Positions 1 through 9,584 of a DNA stretch of 64,000 bases are shown in pieces. This DNA is from Solirubrobacteraceae bacterium (GTDB taxonomy: Bacteria; Actinomycetota; Thermoleophilia; Solirubrobacterales; Solirubrobacteraceae). Every line of letters begins with the position of its first letter. The stretch's first letter is position 1. The position numbers and the translations under genes were made by a program. The stretch is from contig JANJTP010000028.1 of assembly GCA_024711025.1 (NCBI GenBank), positions 1 to 64,000 of the forward strand, given 5' to 3'. Under the pieces are notes generated by a model. That model had not been told where the DNA came from, did no database searches, and saw only the letters and a list, made by a program, of their open reading frames with translations.

Positions 1-449
1 CGGACCGCTTCGACGATCCCGGCGTAGCCGGTGCAACGACAGATGTTCGAGGACAGCGCATCGCGAAGCTCCGCCTCGGTCGGATGCGGACTCTCCCGCA
101 GAAGCCCGGTCGCGAGCATCAGGAACCCCGGGGTGCAAAACCCGCATTGAAGCCCGTGGTGCTCGGAGAAAGCCTCCTGGAGCGCCGAAAGCTCGCCCGG
201 CGGGGCCAGCCCCTCGACGGTCTCGATCTCGCAGTCGTCCGCCTGCGGAGCGAGGACGAGACAGGAGCGCACCGGCACGCCGTCGAGCAGGACGGTGCAG
301 GCACCGCAGATGCCGTGCTCGCATCCGACGTGCGTTCCCGTGAGACCGAGGTCGTCGCGCAGGACGTCGGCAAGTGAGTGGCGAGCGTCTACAGCGAGCT
401 CGTGCGAGGCGCCGTTGACGATCATCCGAATCAGATGCGCGTCGCTCAT
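1..449 (-). CDS. (2Fe-2S)-binding subunit of xanthine dehydrogenase/CO dehydrogenase family (CoxS/XdhC type), 3' end runs off window
   Basis: Minus-strand reading MSDAHLIRMIVNGASHELAVDARHSLADVL...GCEHGICGACTVLLDG...QCGFCTPGFL...NICRCTGYAGI; both 2Fe-2S cysteine motifs visible; ATG at 449 overlaps the stop of the upstream gene. Confidence 0.93.
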   Translation of the reverse strand, partial: MSDAHLIRMIVNGASHELAVDARHSLADVLRDDLGLTGTHVGCEHGICGACTVLLDGVPVRSCLVLAPQADDCEIETVEGLAPPGELSALQEAFSEHHGLQCGFCTPGFLMLATGLLRESPHPTEAELRDALSSNICRCTGYAGIVEAV

Positions 450-1342
450 CTGCTGCTCCCTTCGACGGGTCGCGAATCGCCATCCGGTCCGCCGCCCACC
501 GCCCGACCGAGTGCGCGCCGCACGACGACGGCCGCGAGCTCGCGCCGGTGCTCGGCATCGGCGTGGATGTCTGACACGGGGCTGATCGCCGCGGAGGCAA
601 GGTCGCCGATCTCCTCGAACAGCGGGGTCGAGCAGACGGCACCGGTCAGCGCGCGCTCCGCCTCGAGCAGCCGCAGCGGGACTTCGTCCACGCCGCCCAG
701 CACGATCCGCGCGTCGCGACAGCGCCCGTCCTCAAGATCGAGCGCCACGGTCGCGGCGACTAATGCGAAGTCCCCCTTGCGCCGGGCGAACTCCTCAATC
801 GCGGCATGCTCCCAGACCCGCGGGAAACGCACCTCGATGATGAGCTCGTCCGGGGCCAGGACGGTCGTGAAGAAGCCCTGGAAGAGCTCGCCGGCGGGTA
901 TGTCGCGCTTGCCGCCCGGACCCTGTGCCGTCACCACCGCGTCGAGCGCCACCGCCAACATGCACCACTCCGACGCGGGATCGGCATGGGCGATGCTGCC
1001 GCCGAAGGTGCCTCGTGTCCGGATCGGATAGTGGCCCACCCAGCGCGCGGCCTCAGCCAGGATGCGGTGCCCATCCGCAAGGGACGAGCGCATCGTCTCG
1101 ACCGCGCGGTGGACTGTCAGCGCGCCGATGCGCAGCGCCTCGCCGTCACGACGCATGTAGCGCAGACCCTCGACCCTGGTGATGTCGACGAGCATGCGCG
1201 GCCGAGCCAGGCGGAAGCCCAGCAGCGGCACCAGGCTCTGCCCGCCCGCCAGTACCTTGGCCTCGTCGCCGACCTCGCTCAGGTGCTCGATCGCCTCATC
1301 CACGGTGGCGACGCGCCGGTACTCGAAACGTGCCGGCTTCAT
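446..1342 (-). CDS. FAD-binding subunit of molybdenum hydroxylase (CoxM/XdhB type)
   Basis: MKPARFEYRRVATVDEAIEHL...KVLAGGQSLVPLLGFRLARP...IRTRGTFGGSIAHADPASEW; typical FAD_binding_5 motifs. Start trimmed from the longer ORF. Confidence 0.93.
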   Translation of the reverse strand: MKPARFEYRRVATVDEAIEHLSEVGDEAKVLAGGQSLVPLLGFRLARPRMLVDITRVEGLRYMRRDGEALRIGALTVHRAVETMRSSLADGHRILAEAARWVGHYPIRTRGTFGGSIAHADPASEWCMLAVALDAVVTAQGPGGKRDIPAGELFQGFFTTVLAPDELIIEVRFPRVWEHAAIEEFARRKGDFALVAATVALDLEDGRCRDARIVLGGVDEVPLRLLEAERALTGAVCSTPLFEEIGDLASAAISPVSDIHADAEHRRELAAVVVRRALGRAVGGGPDGDSRPVEGSSR

Positions 1343-2028
1343 GCGGATGGCTCCCGGCGAGCCCTGAGGAGCCATAGGAGATAGCTGGAGCCGAAGGCGA
1401 GCACGACCGGGATCACGGCCCGCAGCGTGCGTCGACCGGTCGATCCGAGGACCAGACCCAGCGCATCGCGTGAAGGGGCCTGCGCCGCCGTCGCGTCGCC
1501 CCCTGCGCCGATCGCGAGCCACGATCGGCCGTCCGGCGCCGCGGGTGCGACTCGCGACGCGCTCCCGACCGGAGGAAGAGCACCCGGCTGCGCCATCTCG
1601 CGCTCCACGTTGCGAGCGAGCTCGTCGAACATGCGCTCGGCGATCCGCTCGAGACCGCCCCGGCCGAACTGCGCGACTCGTCCGCGGATCTGAAGATCGG
1701 TCTCGACCTCGAGGAGGCTGCCAGCGCCACCCTCGGTGATCCTCGTGACGATCGCGGCCTCCGCCGCGCCCTGGCCATCCGTGTCCTCGGCGGTCGCCCT
1801 CATCAGGGTGCGCCGCTGCTCGCGATCCAGCTCGACGAATCGCAGCCGGCCCTGGTAGTCGCCGGTGATCGGCCCCACCTTGACCTTCATCGAGCCCAGG
1901 TAGTCGTCGCCGTCGCGCCCGTCGACCCTCGCGCCCGGCAGGCACGCAGCCACTCGCTCGATGTCGCAGATAAAGTCGAAGAGCTGCGCCGGGGGAGCAG
2001 CCACGCTCGCACTGCTGGTGAGCTTCAC
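1339..2028 (-). CDS. CoxG/SRPBCC family protein
   Basis: MKLTSSASVAAPPAQLFDFICDIERVAACLPGARVDG...GSMKVKVGPITGDYQG matches CoxG; overlaps neighbours by 4 bp. Confidence 0.88.
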   Translation of the reverse strand: MKLTSSASVAAPPAQLFDFICDIERVAACLPGARVDGRDGDDYLGSMKVKVGPITGDYQGRLRFVELDREQRRTLMRATAEDTDGQGAAEAAIVTRITEGGAGSLLEVETDLQIRGRVAQFGRGGLERIAERMFDELARNVEREMAQPGALPPVGSASRVAPAAPDGRSWLAIGAGGDATAAQAPSRDALGLVLGSTGRRTLRAVIPVVLAFGSSYLLWLLRARREPSA

Positions 2029-4409
2029 ACCTGCGCTCCTTCGATCTCACACGCGTCGGGGGCGCAATCCATGGCTGACTCGCGGATCAGCCTTCGCACC
2101 GCGGACGGGCTCAGCGGCGTCGCCGTGACGTCGACGCCGCAGCCCGCCAGCGCACTGGAGACGGCGTTGGCGATCGCCGCCGCAGGCCCAATCGTGCCGC
2201 TCTCACCGGCGCCCTTGACCCCCAGCGGCGTTCCGGGCGCAGGTGACACGAGGTGCTCGACGACGATCTCGGGGATCTCGGCGCTCGTGGGGACCAAGTA
2301 GCCCATGAAGCTCGTTGCGAGCGGCTGGCCCTCGGGGCTGTGGCAGATCTCCTCGTAGAGCGCCCCGCCGATGGCCTGCGCCACGGCCCCGCGTATCTGG
2401 CCGGCGACGATCGGGGGATTGATCATCCGGCCGCAGTCGTGCACGACGGCGTAGCTGAGGACCTCTACGCGACCCGTCTCGACGTCGACCTCGACGACGG
2501 CGGCGTCGCTCCCATTCGTGTACGTCGCACAGGCGTTCATGCGCCCGTGCACGTCGGGCCGGTGGTCGATGCCCGGCGCGTCGTAGACGGCGGTCGCCTG
2601 CAGCCCCGGCTCGACGCCGTCCGGCAGATCGAGTGTCCGCACCCAGGCGAGCGTGGCGATCCGCGCCAGCGATACGGCCGCGCCGCCGCCCCTGACGCGC
2701 ACGCGCCCATCCACCAGCTCGAGGTCCTCGGCCGCCGCCTCGAGCAGGTGAGCGCCGATCGCGAGCGCCTTCTCGCGGATGACCGAGGCCGCGAGACCGA
2801 TGGCGCCGGACGCGACGATCGTGCTGCGGCTCCCCAGGCCGCCGATCCCGTAGGGGCAGCGGTCGGTGTCTCCCATGTCGACACGGACGCCGTCTCTCGA
2901 CACGCCGAGCGCCTCCGCGACCACGGTCGCGACCATCGTCGCCACGCCCTGCCCGGTCGTGGTCACGCCGACGGAGGCGACCACGCTCCCGTCGGGCTCG
3001 ACTCGAATCGTGCACATCTCGTGCGAGGTCCAGTTGCCCGTGGTGACGAAGTAGGAGGCACCAACGCCCTCGAGGTACGTGGCGAAGCCAACCCCGAGAC
3101 GGGTCGACCCGGACGACGGGCGCTCCGTGCGCGCCGTGCGCAGCGCGTCGAGGCCGAGCTCGACCGCTCGATCGAAGCACTCGCGGTGGCTGCCGGAGTC
3201 GACGACGGAGCCGGAGGGAAGCCTGTACGGCAGCGAATCGCGCTCGAGCAGCATCTCGCGGCGCAGCTCGATCGCGTCGCGACCGGTCTCGCGCGCGATG
3301 CGCTCCACCAGCCGCTCCATCGCGAACACCGCCTCGGGGGAGCCGAAGCCTCGATACGCCCCGCTGGGAGTCTTGTTCGTCACGACGCACGTCACGCCGA
3401 CCTCGGCATGCGGGATGCGGTAGGGCCCGGTGAGGACGCCGGCGGTCACGAAGCTGGAGGCGACGCCGGCCGGAAACACCTCGCCCGAGCCGATGTCGCA
3501 TGTGATCTGCGCGCGCAGGGCCAAGATCCGCCCGTCGCCGTCGATCGCGGCCTCCAGCTCGTGCAGCTGGTCGCGAGCGTGCACGGACGCCATGAAGTGC
3601 TCGGCGCGGTCCTCGATCCAGCGGATCGGCCGGCCGAGCCGCATCGCGAGCCACGCGACGAGGACGTCTTCCGGGTAGACGTGGGTCTTCGAGCCGAACG
3701 ACCCGCCGACGCTGTCGACGATCACGCGGATCGAGTGCTCCGGCAGCCCGAGTGCCGTGGCGAGGGTCGTCCGCACGATGTGCGGCGACTGCGCGCTCGT
3801 CCAGAAGGTCAGCCGGCCGGCGACGAATGACGCGACCGAGCCTCGCGTCTCGAGCGGAGTCGGCGCCTGCCGGTGCATGCGGTAGCTCGCACGTATCACG
3901 CGTGACGACGCGAGGATGGCCGCCACCTCGGGATCGCGGCGTGTCACGTCGACGGCCTTGTTGTCCGGCCAGTCCTCGTACAGGCGAGGCGCATCGTCGG
4001 CGAGCGCCCGCTCGAGCGACGCGACGGCATCGAGCGGCTCGTACTCCACTTCGATCGCCTCGATCGCGTCCTCCGCGCGGAAGCGGTCCTCGGCGACGAC
4101 CGCGGCGACGGGCGCGCCGACGTAGCGGACGCGATCGACGGCCAGCGGGAAGGTCCCGATCGGGCGCATCGCCTCGATGAAGTCCGGGAAGCCGCTCACG
4201 CCCACGAGGTCTCCGGCGCCGACCGCCGCGAGCACCCCGTCGAGCGAAAGCGCAGGCGCGCAGTCGAGCCTCGCCAGGCGACCATGCGCGACGCCGCTGC
4301 GCAGGACCGCCATCTCGACCATGCGAGGCAGGCGCACGTCGGCGACGAAGCTGCCGGCGCCCGTGATGAGCGCGAGGTCCTCGACACGCCCGAGCCGCGC
4401 GGACGCCAT
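2025..4409 (-). CDS. molybdopterin-dependent large subunit, xanthine dehydrogenase/CO dehydrogenase family (CoxL/CutL type)
   Basis: MASARLGRVEDLALITGAGSFVADVRLPRMVEMAVLRS...GAYRGFGSPEAVFAMERLVE...GVKGAGESGTIGPAAAIANAV; start trimmed to the ATG at 4409. Confidence 0.93.
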   Translation of the reverse strand: MASARLGRVEDLALITGAGSFVADVRLPRMVEMAVLRSGVAHGRLARLDCAPALSLDGVLAAVGAGDLVGVSGFPDFIEAMRPIGTFPLAVDRVRYVGAPVAAVVAEDRFRAEDAIEAIEVEYEPLDAVASLERALADDAPRLYEDWPDNKAVDVTRRDPEVAAILASSRVIRASYRMHRQAPTPLETRGSVASFVAGRLTFWTSAQSPHIVRTTLATALGLPEHSIRVIVDSVGGSFGSKTHVYPEDVLVAWLAMRLGRPIRWIEDRAEHFMASVHARDQLHELEAAIDGDGRILALRAQITCDIGSGEVFPAGVASSFVTAGVLTGPYRIPHAEVGVTCVVTNKTPSGAYRGFGSPEAVFAMERLVERIARETGRDAIELRREMLLERDSLPYRLPSGSVVDSGSHRECFDRAVELGLDALRTARTERPSSGSTRLGVGFATYLEGVGASYFVTTGNWTSHEMCTIRVEPDGSVVASVGVTTTGQGVATMVATVVAEALGVSRDGVRVDMGDTDRCPYGIGGLGSRSTIVASGAIGLAASVIREKALAIGAHLLEAAAEDLELVDGRVRVRGGGAAVSLARIATLAWVRTLDLPDGVEPGLQATAVYDAPGIDHRPDVHGRMNACATYTNGSDAAVVEVDVETGRVEVLSYAVVHDCGRMINPPIVAGQIRGAVAQAIGGALYEEICHSPEGQPLATSFMGYLVPTSAEIPEIVVEHLVSPAPGTPLGVKGAGESGTIGPAAAIANAVSSALAGCGVDVTATPLSPSAVRRLIRESAMDCAPDACEIEGAQV

Positions 4410-4413
4410 CACG

Positions 4414-6768
4414 TCACCGCCACGACAGCTCGCCGGACAGGCCGGCCAGATGCTCCGGGCGAGCCGGGACATGGGCCAGCTCCCTGCCGGTCGCAGCTCG
4501 CAGAGCGGCCATCACCGCGGGGCCGGAGGAGATCATCGGCGGCTCGCCGACGCCGTTGACGCCGTAGGGCGAGTCGGGCTGCGCGAGCTCGAGGATCTCG
4601 ACGCGCACCGGGGGCATGTCGACGATCGTCGGGATCAGGTAGTCCGTGAACGAGGGATTGAGGATCCGCCCGCCCTGCACGCGGATCTCCTCCATCAGCG
4701 CGAGTCCCATGCCCTGGGCTGTGCCGCCCTCGATCTGGCCCTCTACCGCGAGTGGGTTGAGAGCCTTGCCCACGTCCTGGACGGCGGTCAGCTCGACGAC
4801 CCGCACCAGGCCCAGCTCGACGTCGACGTCGACGACCGCCCGGTGGGCGGCGAAGGCGATCATCGCGTGGACGTCGCCCTGGCCGTTCTCGTCGAGCGGC
4901 AGCGTGGGGCGGGGCCGCCACTCACGCTCCTCCACGATCACCTGCTCGCCGAGCAGGTCGGCCAGCGGCATCAGCGGCCCGCGCGACCTGGAAGCCACGT
5001 AGCAGTCCTCGAGGATCAGGTCGTCAGCTTCGACGTCGCCATCGAGCCGCTCCCGGGCCAGCTCCAGGACCCGCTCCCGGACGGCCTCGCAGGCGGCCTT
5101 TACCGCGCCGCCCGTGATCACCGTCTGACGGGAGGCGGACGAGGACCCGGCATTGCCGACCGTGGTATCGGCCGGGCGCACGAGCGCTCGCCGCACCCCG
5201 AGCTCCGTCCGTGCGATCTGCGCGTGGATCGTGACGAGTCCCTGCCCGACCTCGCACGCGGCGGTGTGCACCTCGGCGATCGGCTCGCCGTGGCTCGCCC
5301 AGAGCCGGACACGAGCGGTCGAGTAGTCGTCGTAGCCCTCGCAGAAGCCGATGTTCTTGATGCTGACCGCGTACCCGACGCCGCGCCGCAGGCCCTCGCC
5401 GCGCGTGACGTTCGCGACGCCCCCGGGCAGCTCTCGCTGGTCGAGCCGCTCGCCGTCCCCGGGGAGCTGCTCCGGCATCGGCGTCTCCTGCAGGTGACGC
5501 AGGACCTCCTCGACCGGAGCCGGCCCGACGACCGGCTGGCCGGTGGGCATCAGGCCGCCGGTTCGCATCGCGTTGCGCCGGCGGATCTCGAGCGGATCGA
5601 GGCCGACGGCCGCCGCCAGCTTGTCCATCTGCGCCTCGTAGCCGAAGCACACCTGCACCGCGCCGAAGCCGCGCATCGCGCCGCACGGCGGGTTGTTCGT
5701 GTAGACCGCGTAGGCATCGATTTCCGCGTTCGGGCACTCGTAGGGGCCGACGGCGAACGTGCCGCTGACGAGGCAGACCGAGCGCGACGTGGATGCGTAG
5801 GCGCCTCCGTCCAGGACGAGCCGCGCCTTGACGTAGACCAGGCGGCCGTCGGTCGTGGCGCCGTGCTCGTAGCGCATCCGCGCCGGGTGCCTATGGACGT
5901 GGCCGAAGAACGACTCCTCGCGCGAGTAGGACATCTTCACCGCGCGATCGGTGTGCAGCGCCAGCAGGCAGGCGTGGATCTGCATCGAGAGGTCCTCGCG
6001 GCCACCGAAGGCGCCGCCGATGCCGGCCTGGGTCAGCCGCACCATGTCCTGCTCCAGCCCCAAGCTCGCCGCGACCTGGTTGAGGTCCTGGTGCAGCCAC
6101 TGGGTCGCGATGTAGAGGTGCACGCCGCCGTCGCCGTCGGGCACGGCGAGCCCGGACTCCGGACCGAGCATCGCCTGGTCCTGCATCCCGATCTCGTACT
6201 CGCCGCGCACGACCACGTCCGCGGTGCCGGCGTGCTCCTCGACCGAGCCGTGTCGGATCGACAGGTGGCGCACCACGTTGCCGGCGGGATGCAGCGCCCG
6301 GGCCGACGCGTCGAGGGCCTCATCGGGGTCGACCAGCGGCTCGAGCACCTCGTAGTCGACGACGATCCGCCGCGCGGCTTCGCGCGCGGTCGCGGGGTGG
6401 TCGGCGGCGACTATCGCGACGGGCTCGCCCTGGTAGCGCACCAGGTCCCACGCGAGCACCGGCTGGTCGGGCTCCTCGAGGCCGTACGTCTTGCGTCCCG
6501 GCACGTCCTCATGGGTCAGGACGGCTACGACGCCGGGAACAGCGCGGGCCGCGGACGTGTCGATCGAGCGGATGCGCGCCGATGGATGGGGGCTGCGGCA
6601 CGTCGCACCCCAGAGCATGTCCTCGGCCCACAGGTCAGAGGAGTAGGCGAACTCGCCGCTCACCTTGAGCGTTCCGTCGGGTCGCAGGGTCCGCTCGCCG
6701 ATGCCCTCGCGGGTCCTGGTCAGCTGGTCGCCCGCGAGCACGTTCGCCGATGCCATCGCTTGCCTCAT
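4414..6768 (-). CDS. xanthine dehydrogenase molybdopterin-binding subunit (second set, PucD-like)
   Basis: RTREGIGERTLRPDGTLKVSGEFAYSSDLWAEDMLWGATCRSPHPSARI...GAMRGFGAVQVCFGYEAQMDKLA...YGVNGVGEPPMISSGPAVMAALRAATGREL. Confidence 0.93.
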   Translation of the reverse strand: MRQAMASANVLAGDQLTRTREGIGERTLRPDGTLKVSGEFAYSSDLWAEDMLWGATCRSPHPSARIRSIDTSAARAVPGVVAVLTHEDVPGRKTYGLEEPDQPVLAWDLVRYQGEPVAIVAADHPATAREAARRIVVDYEVLEPLVDPDEALDASARALHPAGNVVRHLSIRHGSVEEHAGTADVVVRGEYEIGMQDQAMLGPESGLAVPDGDGGVHLYIATQWLHQDLNQVAASLGLEQDMVRLTQAGIGGAFGGREDLSMQIHACLLALHTDRAVKMSYSREESFFGHVHRHPARMRYEHGATTDGRLVYVKARLVLDGGAYASTSRSVCLVSGTFAVGPYECPNAEIDAYAVYTNNPPCGAMRGFGAVQVCFGYEAQMDKLAAAVGLDPLEIRRRNAMRTGGLMPTGQPVVGPAPVEEVLRHLQETPMPEQLPGDGERLDQRELPGGVANVTRGEGLRRGVGYAVSIKNIGFCEGYDDYSTARVRLWASHGEPIAEVHTAACEVGQGLVTIHAQIARTELGVRRALVRPADTTVGNAGSSSASRQTVITGGAVKAACEAVRERVLELARERLDGDVEADDLILEDCYVASRSRGPLMPLADLLGEQVIVEEREWRPRPTLPLDENGQGDVHAMIAFAAHRAVVDVDVELGLVRVVELTAVQDVGKALNPLAVEGQIEGGTAQGMGLALMEEIRVQGGRILNPSFTDYLIPTIVDMPPVRVEILELAQPDSPYGVNGVGEPPMISSGPAVMAALRAATGRELAHVPARPEHLAGLSGELSWR

Positions 6769-7232
6769 GTCGTCATGCGATCCGCCGCCACCCGGACGGC
6801 CTCGATGATCTTCGCGTACCCCGTGCAACGGCAGAGGTTCCCGGCCAGCGCCTCGCGGATCTCAGCGTCACTGGGGCTCGGCTGGCGCTGCAGGAGGTCG
6901 TGCGCGGCCAGGATGAAGCCCGGCGTGCAGAAGCCGCATTGCACAGCGCCCGTCTCGATGAACGCCTCCTGGAGCGGGCTCAGCGCGTCGCCGTCGGCGA
7001 GCCCCTCGATCGTCACGATCTCCGCCCCCTCGGCCTGGCCGGCGAGGACCAGGCACGAGCAGACGAGCTTGCCGTCGAGGAAGACCGAGCACGAGCCGCA
7101 CTCGCCCTGCTCGCAGGCGTTCTTGGCGCCGGGCAGCTTCATCCGCTCCCGCAGGACCTGGAGCAGGCTCTCGCTCTCGCGGACACCCGCGACGTCCCGA
7201 GGCTCACCGTTGACAACGCATTCCAGTCGCAT
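6765..7232 (-). CDS. (2Fe-2S)-binding subunit of xanthine dehydrogenase (second set)
   Basis: MRLECVVNGEPRDVAGVRESESLLQVLRERM...CEQGECGSCSVFLDGKLVCSCL...QCGFCTPGFILAAHDLL...GNLCRCTGYAKIIEAV. Confidence 0.94.
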   Translation of the reverse strand: MRLECVVNGEPRDVAGVRESESLLQVLRERMKLPGAKNACEQGECGSCSVFLDGKLVCSCLVLAGQAEGAEIVTIEGLADGDALSPLQEAFIETGAVQCGFCTPGFILAAHDLLQRQPSPSDAEIREALAGNLCRCTGYAKIIEAVRVAADRMTT

Positions 7233-7246
7233 CTCTGATGAGCCCC

Positions 7247-8119
7247 CTAGCCGATCAGCTCGTCTCGCGCTCCACGTGCCCAGCCGAGGGCCCGGCGGGC
7301 CAGCACGGCCAGCGCGTGGCGCCGGTAGTCGGCGGTTCCGCGCACATCGTCGATCGGGCGCGCCGCGGCGCTCACGAGCTCGCCGAAGCGGGCGGCCGCC
7401 GACTCGCCCAGCGGCGCGCCGGACTCCCATGCGTCGGCCTCGGTGAGAACCCCCTCGAGAAAGCGCCCTGCCTCCTCGGCGACGAGCGGCACCGGGCCCG
7501 CCGAGCCGATCCCAGTGCCGACGCGCCGCCGCGAGGGATCGATCGCAAGCGCGAAGGAGCAGACCGAGATGACCATCGCGTTGCGCGTGCCGATCTTCGA
7601 GAACTGCTGCGATCCGCTCGCCCGCGGCATGCGAACGCACTCGATGAGCTCGTCCGGCTCCAGCGTGGTGCGCTTGGGGCCGGCGAACAGCTCGCCGATC
7701 CCGATCCACCGCGCGCCGCGCGCCGAGGCCAGCTTGACCTGAGCGTCCGTCGCCAGCAGCGGCGGATGAGCGTCGCCTGCCGGGGAGGCGGTGCCCAGGT
7801 TGCCGCCGACCGTGCCGCGGTTGCGGATCTGCGGCGACCCGACCGTTCGGGCGGCCATCGCCAGGGCGGGAAGCTCACAGGAGAGCTCGTCGATCAGCTC
7901 GGTGAACGTCACGCCGGCGCCGAGGACGACGTGGCCGTCATCGAGCGACCACTCGGCGAGCTTCGCCACGCGGCCGAGGTCCAGGATCGTGGCCGGGAGC
8001 CGGTCGCCGGCGCCGAGCTCGATCATCAGGTCGGTGCCGCCGCGGATCGCGCGCGCGTCCGGGTACGCGGCCTTGGCCGCAAGCGCATCCTCCCAGCTGA
8101 TCGGCTGGATCAGCTCCAT
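7247..8119 (-). CDS. FAD-binding subunit of xanthine dehydrogenase (second set)
   Basis: MELIQPISWEDALAAKAAYPDARAIRGGTDLMIELGAGDRLPATILDLGRV...IRNRGTVGGNLGTASPAGDAHPPLLA. Confidence 0.92.
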   Translation of the reverse strand: MELIQPISWEDALAAKAAYPDARAIRGGTDLMIELGAGDRLPATILDLGRVAKLAEWSLDDGHVVLGAGVTFTELIDELSCELPALAMAARTVGSPQIRNRGTVGGNLGTASPAGDAHPPLLATDAQVKLASARGARWIGIGELFAGPKRTTLEPDELIECVRMPRASGSQQFSKIGTRNAMVISVCSFALAIDPSRRRVGTGIGSAGPVPLVAEEAGRFLEGVLTEADAWESGAPLGESAAARFGELVSAAARPIDDVRGTADYRRHALAVLARRALGWARGARDELIG

Positions 8120-8121
8120 CT

Positions 8122-9543
8122 TCAAGCCCTCCCGGGACGGTCGTCGGTACCCGGCCGAACCGCGATGCCGGCGCCCAGCGCGGCTCGCTGCCACTCGGTC
8201 GAGATGCGTCGATGGTCGCGCAACGCGTCAGTCAGCCCGTCGCCACGAAACCGCCCGTCGCGCACGACCGCGTTGCCGCCCACGACGGTGTGCCGAGCGC
8301 GGGCCGGCCCCGACCGCAGCCAAGCCGCGACCGCGTCGGTGTGCGCGCCGGCCAGGGCGACCTCGTCGATGTCCCACACCACGAGGTCCGCCGGCGCTCC
8401 GACGCGCAGGGCCCCGAGCTCCCCGTCCCTGCCGAGGCATCCGGCCGAGCCCACGGTCGCCATGTGCAGCGCATCGCGCGCCGACATTCCGGTCGGGCCG
8501 TGGCCGTGCCTCCCGAGCAGCATGGCCATTCGCGCCTCGAGCCACAGCGAGGCGTGGTCGCCGCCGCCCCCGTCGCATCCCAGGCCGACGGGCGAGCCGG
8601 CCTCCCGCAGAGCGCGTGCCGCGGCGGTCGCGCCGATCAGCAACATGTTCGACGTCGGGCAGTGTGCGACACCCGTGCCCCACGCGCCCAGCCGCTCGAT
8701 CTCCACCTCGCTGGGCCACACGCAATGAGCGATCCAGGCCCGGCTCGACCCCCAGCCGAGACGCTCGAAGTACTCGATCGGCCGACAGCCGAAGCGCTCG
8801 GCGCAGAAGTCGTCCTCGTCGCGGTCCTCGGCCAGGTGGGTGTGGAGGCGCACGTCGAGCCGCTCGGCGAGCAGCGCAGTGCGCTCCATCAGACGCCCGG
8901 TGACCGAGAAGGGCGAGCACGGCGCGAGCGCGATTTGAGTCATCGCGCCGGGAGATCGGTCGTGGTAGGCACCGACGAGACGCTCGCAGTCCGCGAGGAC
9001 CTCGTCCTCGTCCTCCCCCAGCTCGTCGGGCGGGAGCCCGCCGTCCTTCTGCGTGAGGCTCATCGAGCCCCGAGTCGGATGGAACCGCAGCCCGACCTCA
9101 CGCGCAGCGCGGATCTGCGCGTCGATCAGGCCGTTCGTCGGATGGATGTAGAGATGGTCCGTCGTCGTGGTGGTGCCGCCGAGGGCCAGCTCGACGAGGC
9201 CGACGTACGTCGATACGTACACCGCCTCCTCGTCGAGCCGAGCCCACAGCGGATACAGCGTCCGCAGCCAGTCGAAGAGCCCGCACCCCACCGCGGGCCC
9301 GTACGCGCGGGTGAGGTTCTGGAACATGTGATGGTGCGTGTTGATCAGGCCGGGGGTGACGAGCGCTCCGCGCGCGGACAGCCAGTCCGCGGCCTCGGGC
9401 TCGTCGCCCGCCGGTCCGATCGCCTGCACGCATCCGTTGGCGATCGCGACCCATCCGCCGGGAATCTCCTCGCCCGCCATGGTGACGACGAGGTCCGCGT
9501 CCCGGACCAGGAGGTCCGCCGACTGCCTGTTATTGAGATCCAC
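8122..9543 (-). CDS. amidohydrolase, guanine/8-oxoguanine deaminase-type
   Basis: MDLNNRQSADLLVRDADLVVTMAGEEIPGGWVAI...GLINTHHHMFQNLTRAYGP...HTHLAEDRDEDDFC...HCVWPSEVEIERLG; metal-binding HxH and HxHLAE motifs; purine-gene context. Confidence 0.88.
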   Translation of the reverse strand: MDLNNRQSADLLVRDADLVVTMAGEEIPGGWVAIANGCVQAIGPAGDEPEAADWLSARGALVTPGLINTHHHMFQNLTRAYGPAVGCGLFDWLRTLYPLWARLDEEAVYVSTYVGLVELALGGTTTTTDHLYIHPTNGLIDAQIRAAREVGLRFHPTRGSMSLTQKDGGLPPDELGEDEDEVLADCERLVGAYHDRSPGAMTQIALAPCSPFSVTGRLMERTALLAERLDVRLHTHLAEDRDEDDFCAERFGCRPIEYFERLGWGSSRAWIAHCVWPSEVEIERLGAWGTGVAHCPTSNMLLIGATAAARALREAGSPVGLGCDGGGGDHASLWLEARMAMLLGRHGHGPTGMSARDALHMATVGSAGCLGRDGELGALRVGAPADLVVWDIDEVALAGAHTDAVAAWLRSGPARARHTVVGGNAVVRDGRFRGDGLTDALRDHRRISTEWQRAALGAGIAVRPGTDDRPGRA

Positions 9544-9584
9544 TCTCGCTCCTCGCTGGCTGCGTTTGCCGAGCCGGCCGCCCG

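Noticed and set aside
4177-7446. 1089-aa plus-strand ORF
   Set aside because: Antisense to well-supported xanthine dehydrogenase subunits; His/Arg/Asp-rich low-information translation typical of high-GC antisense frames.
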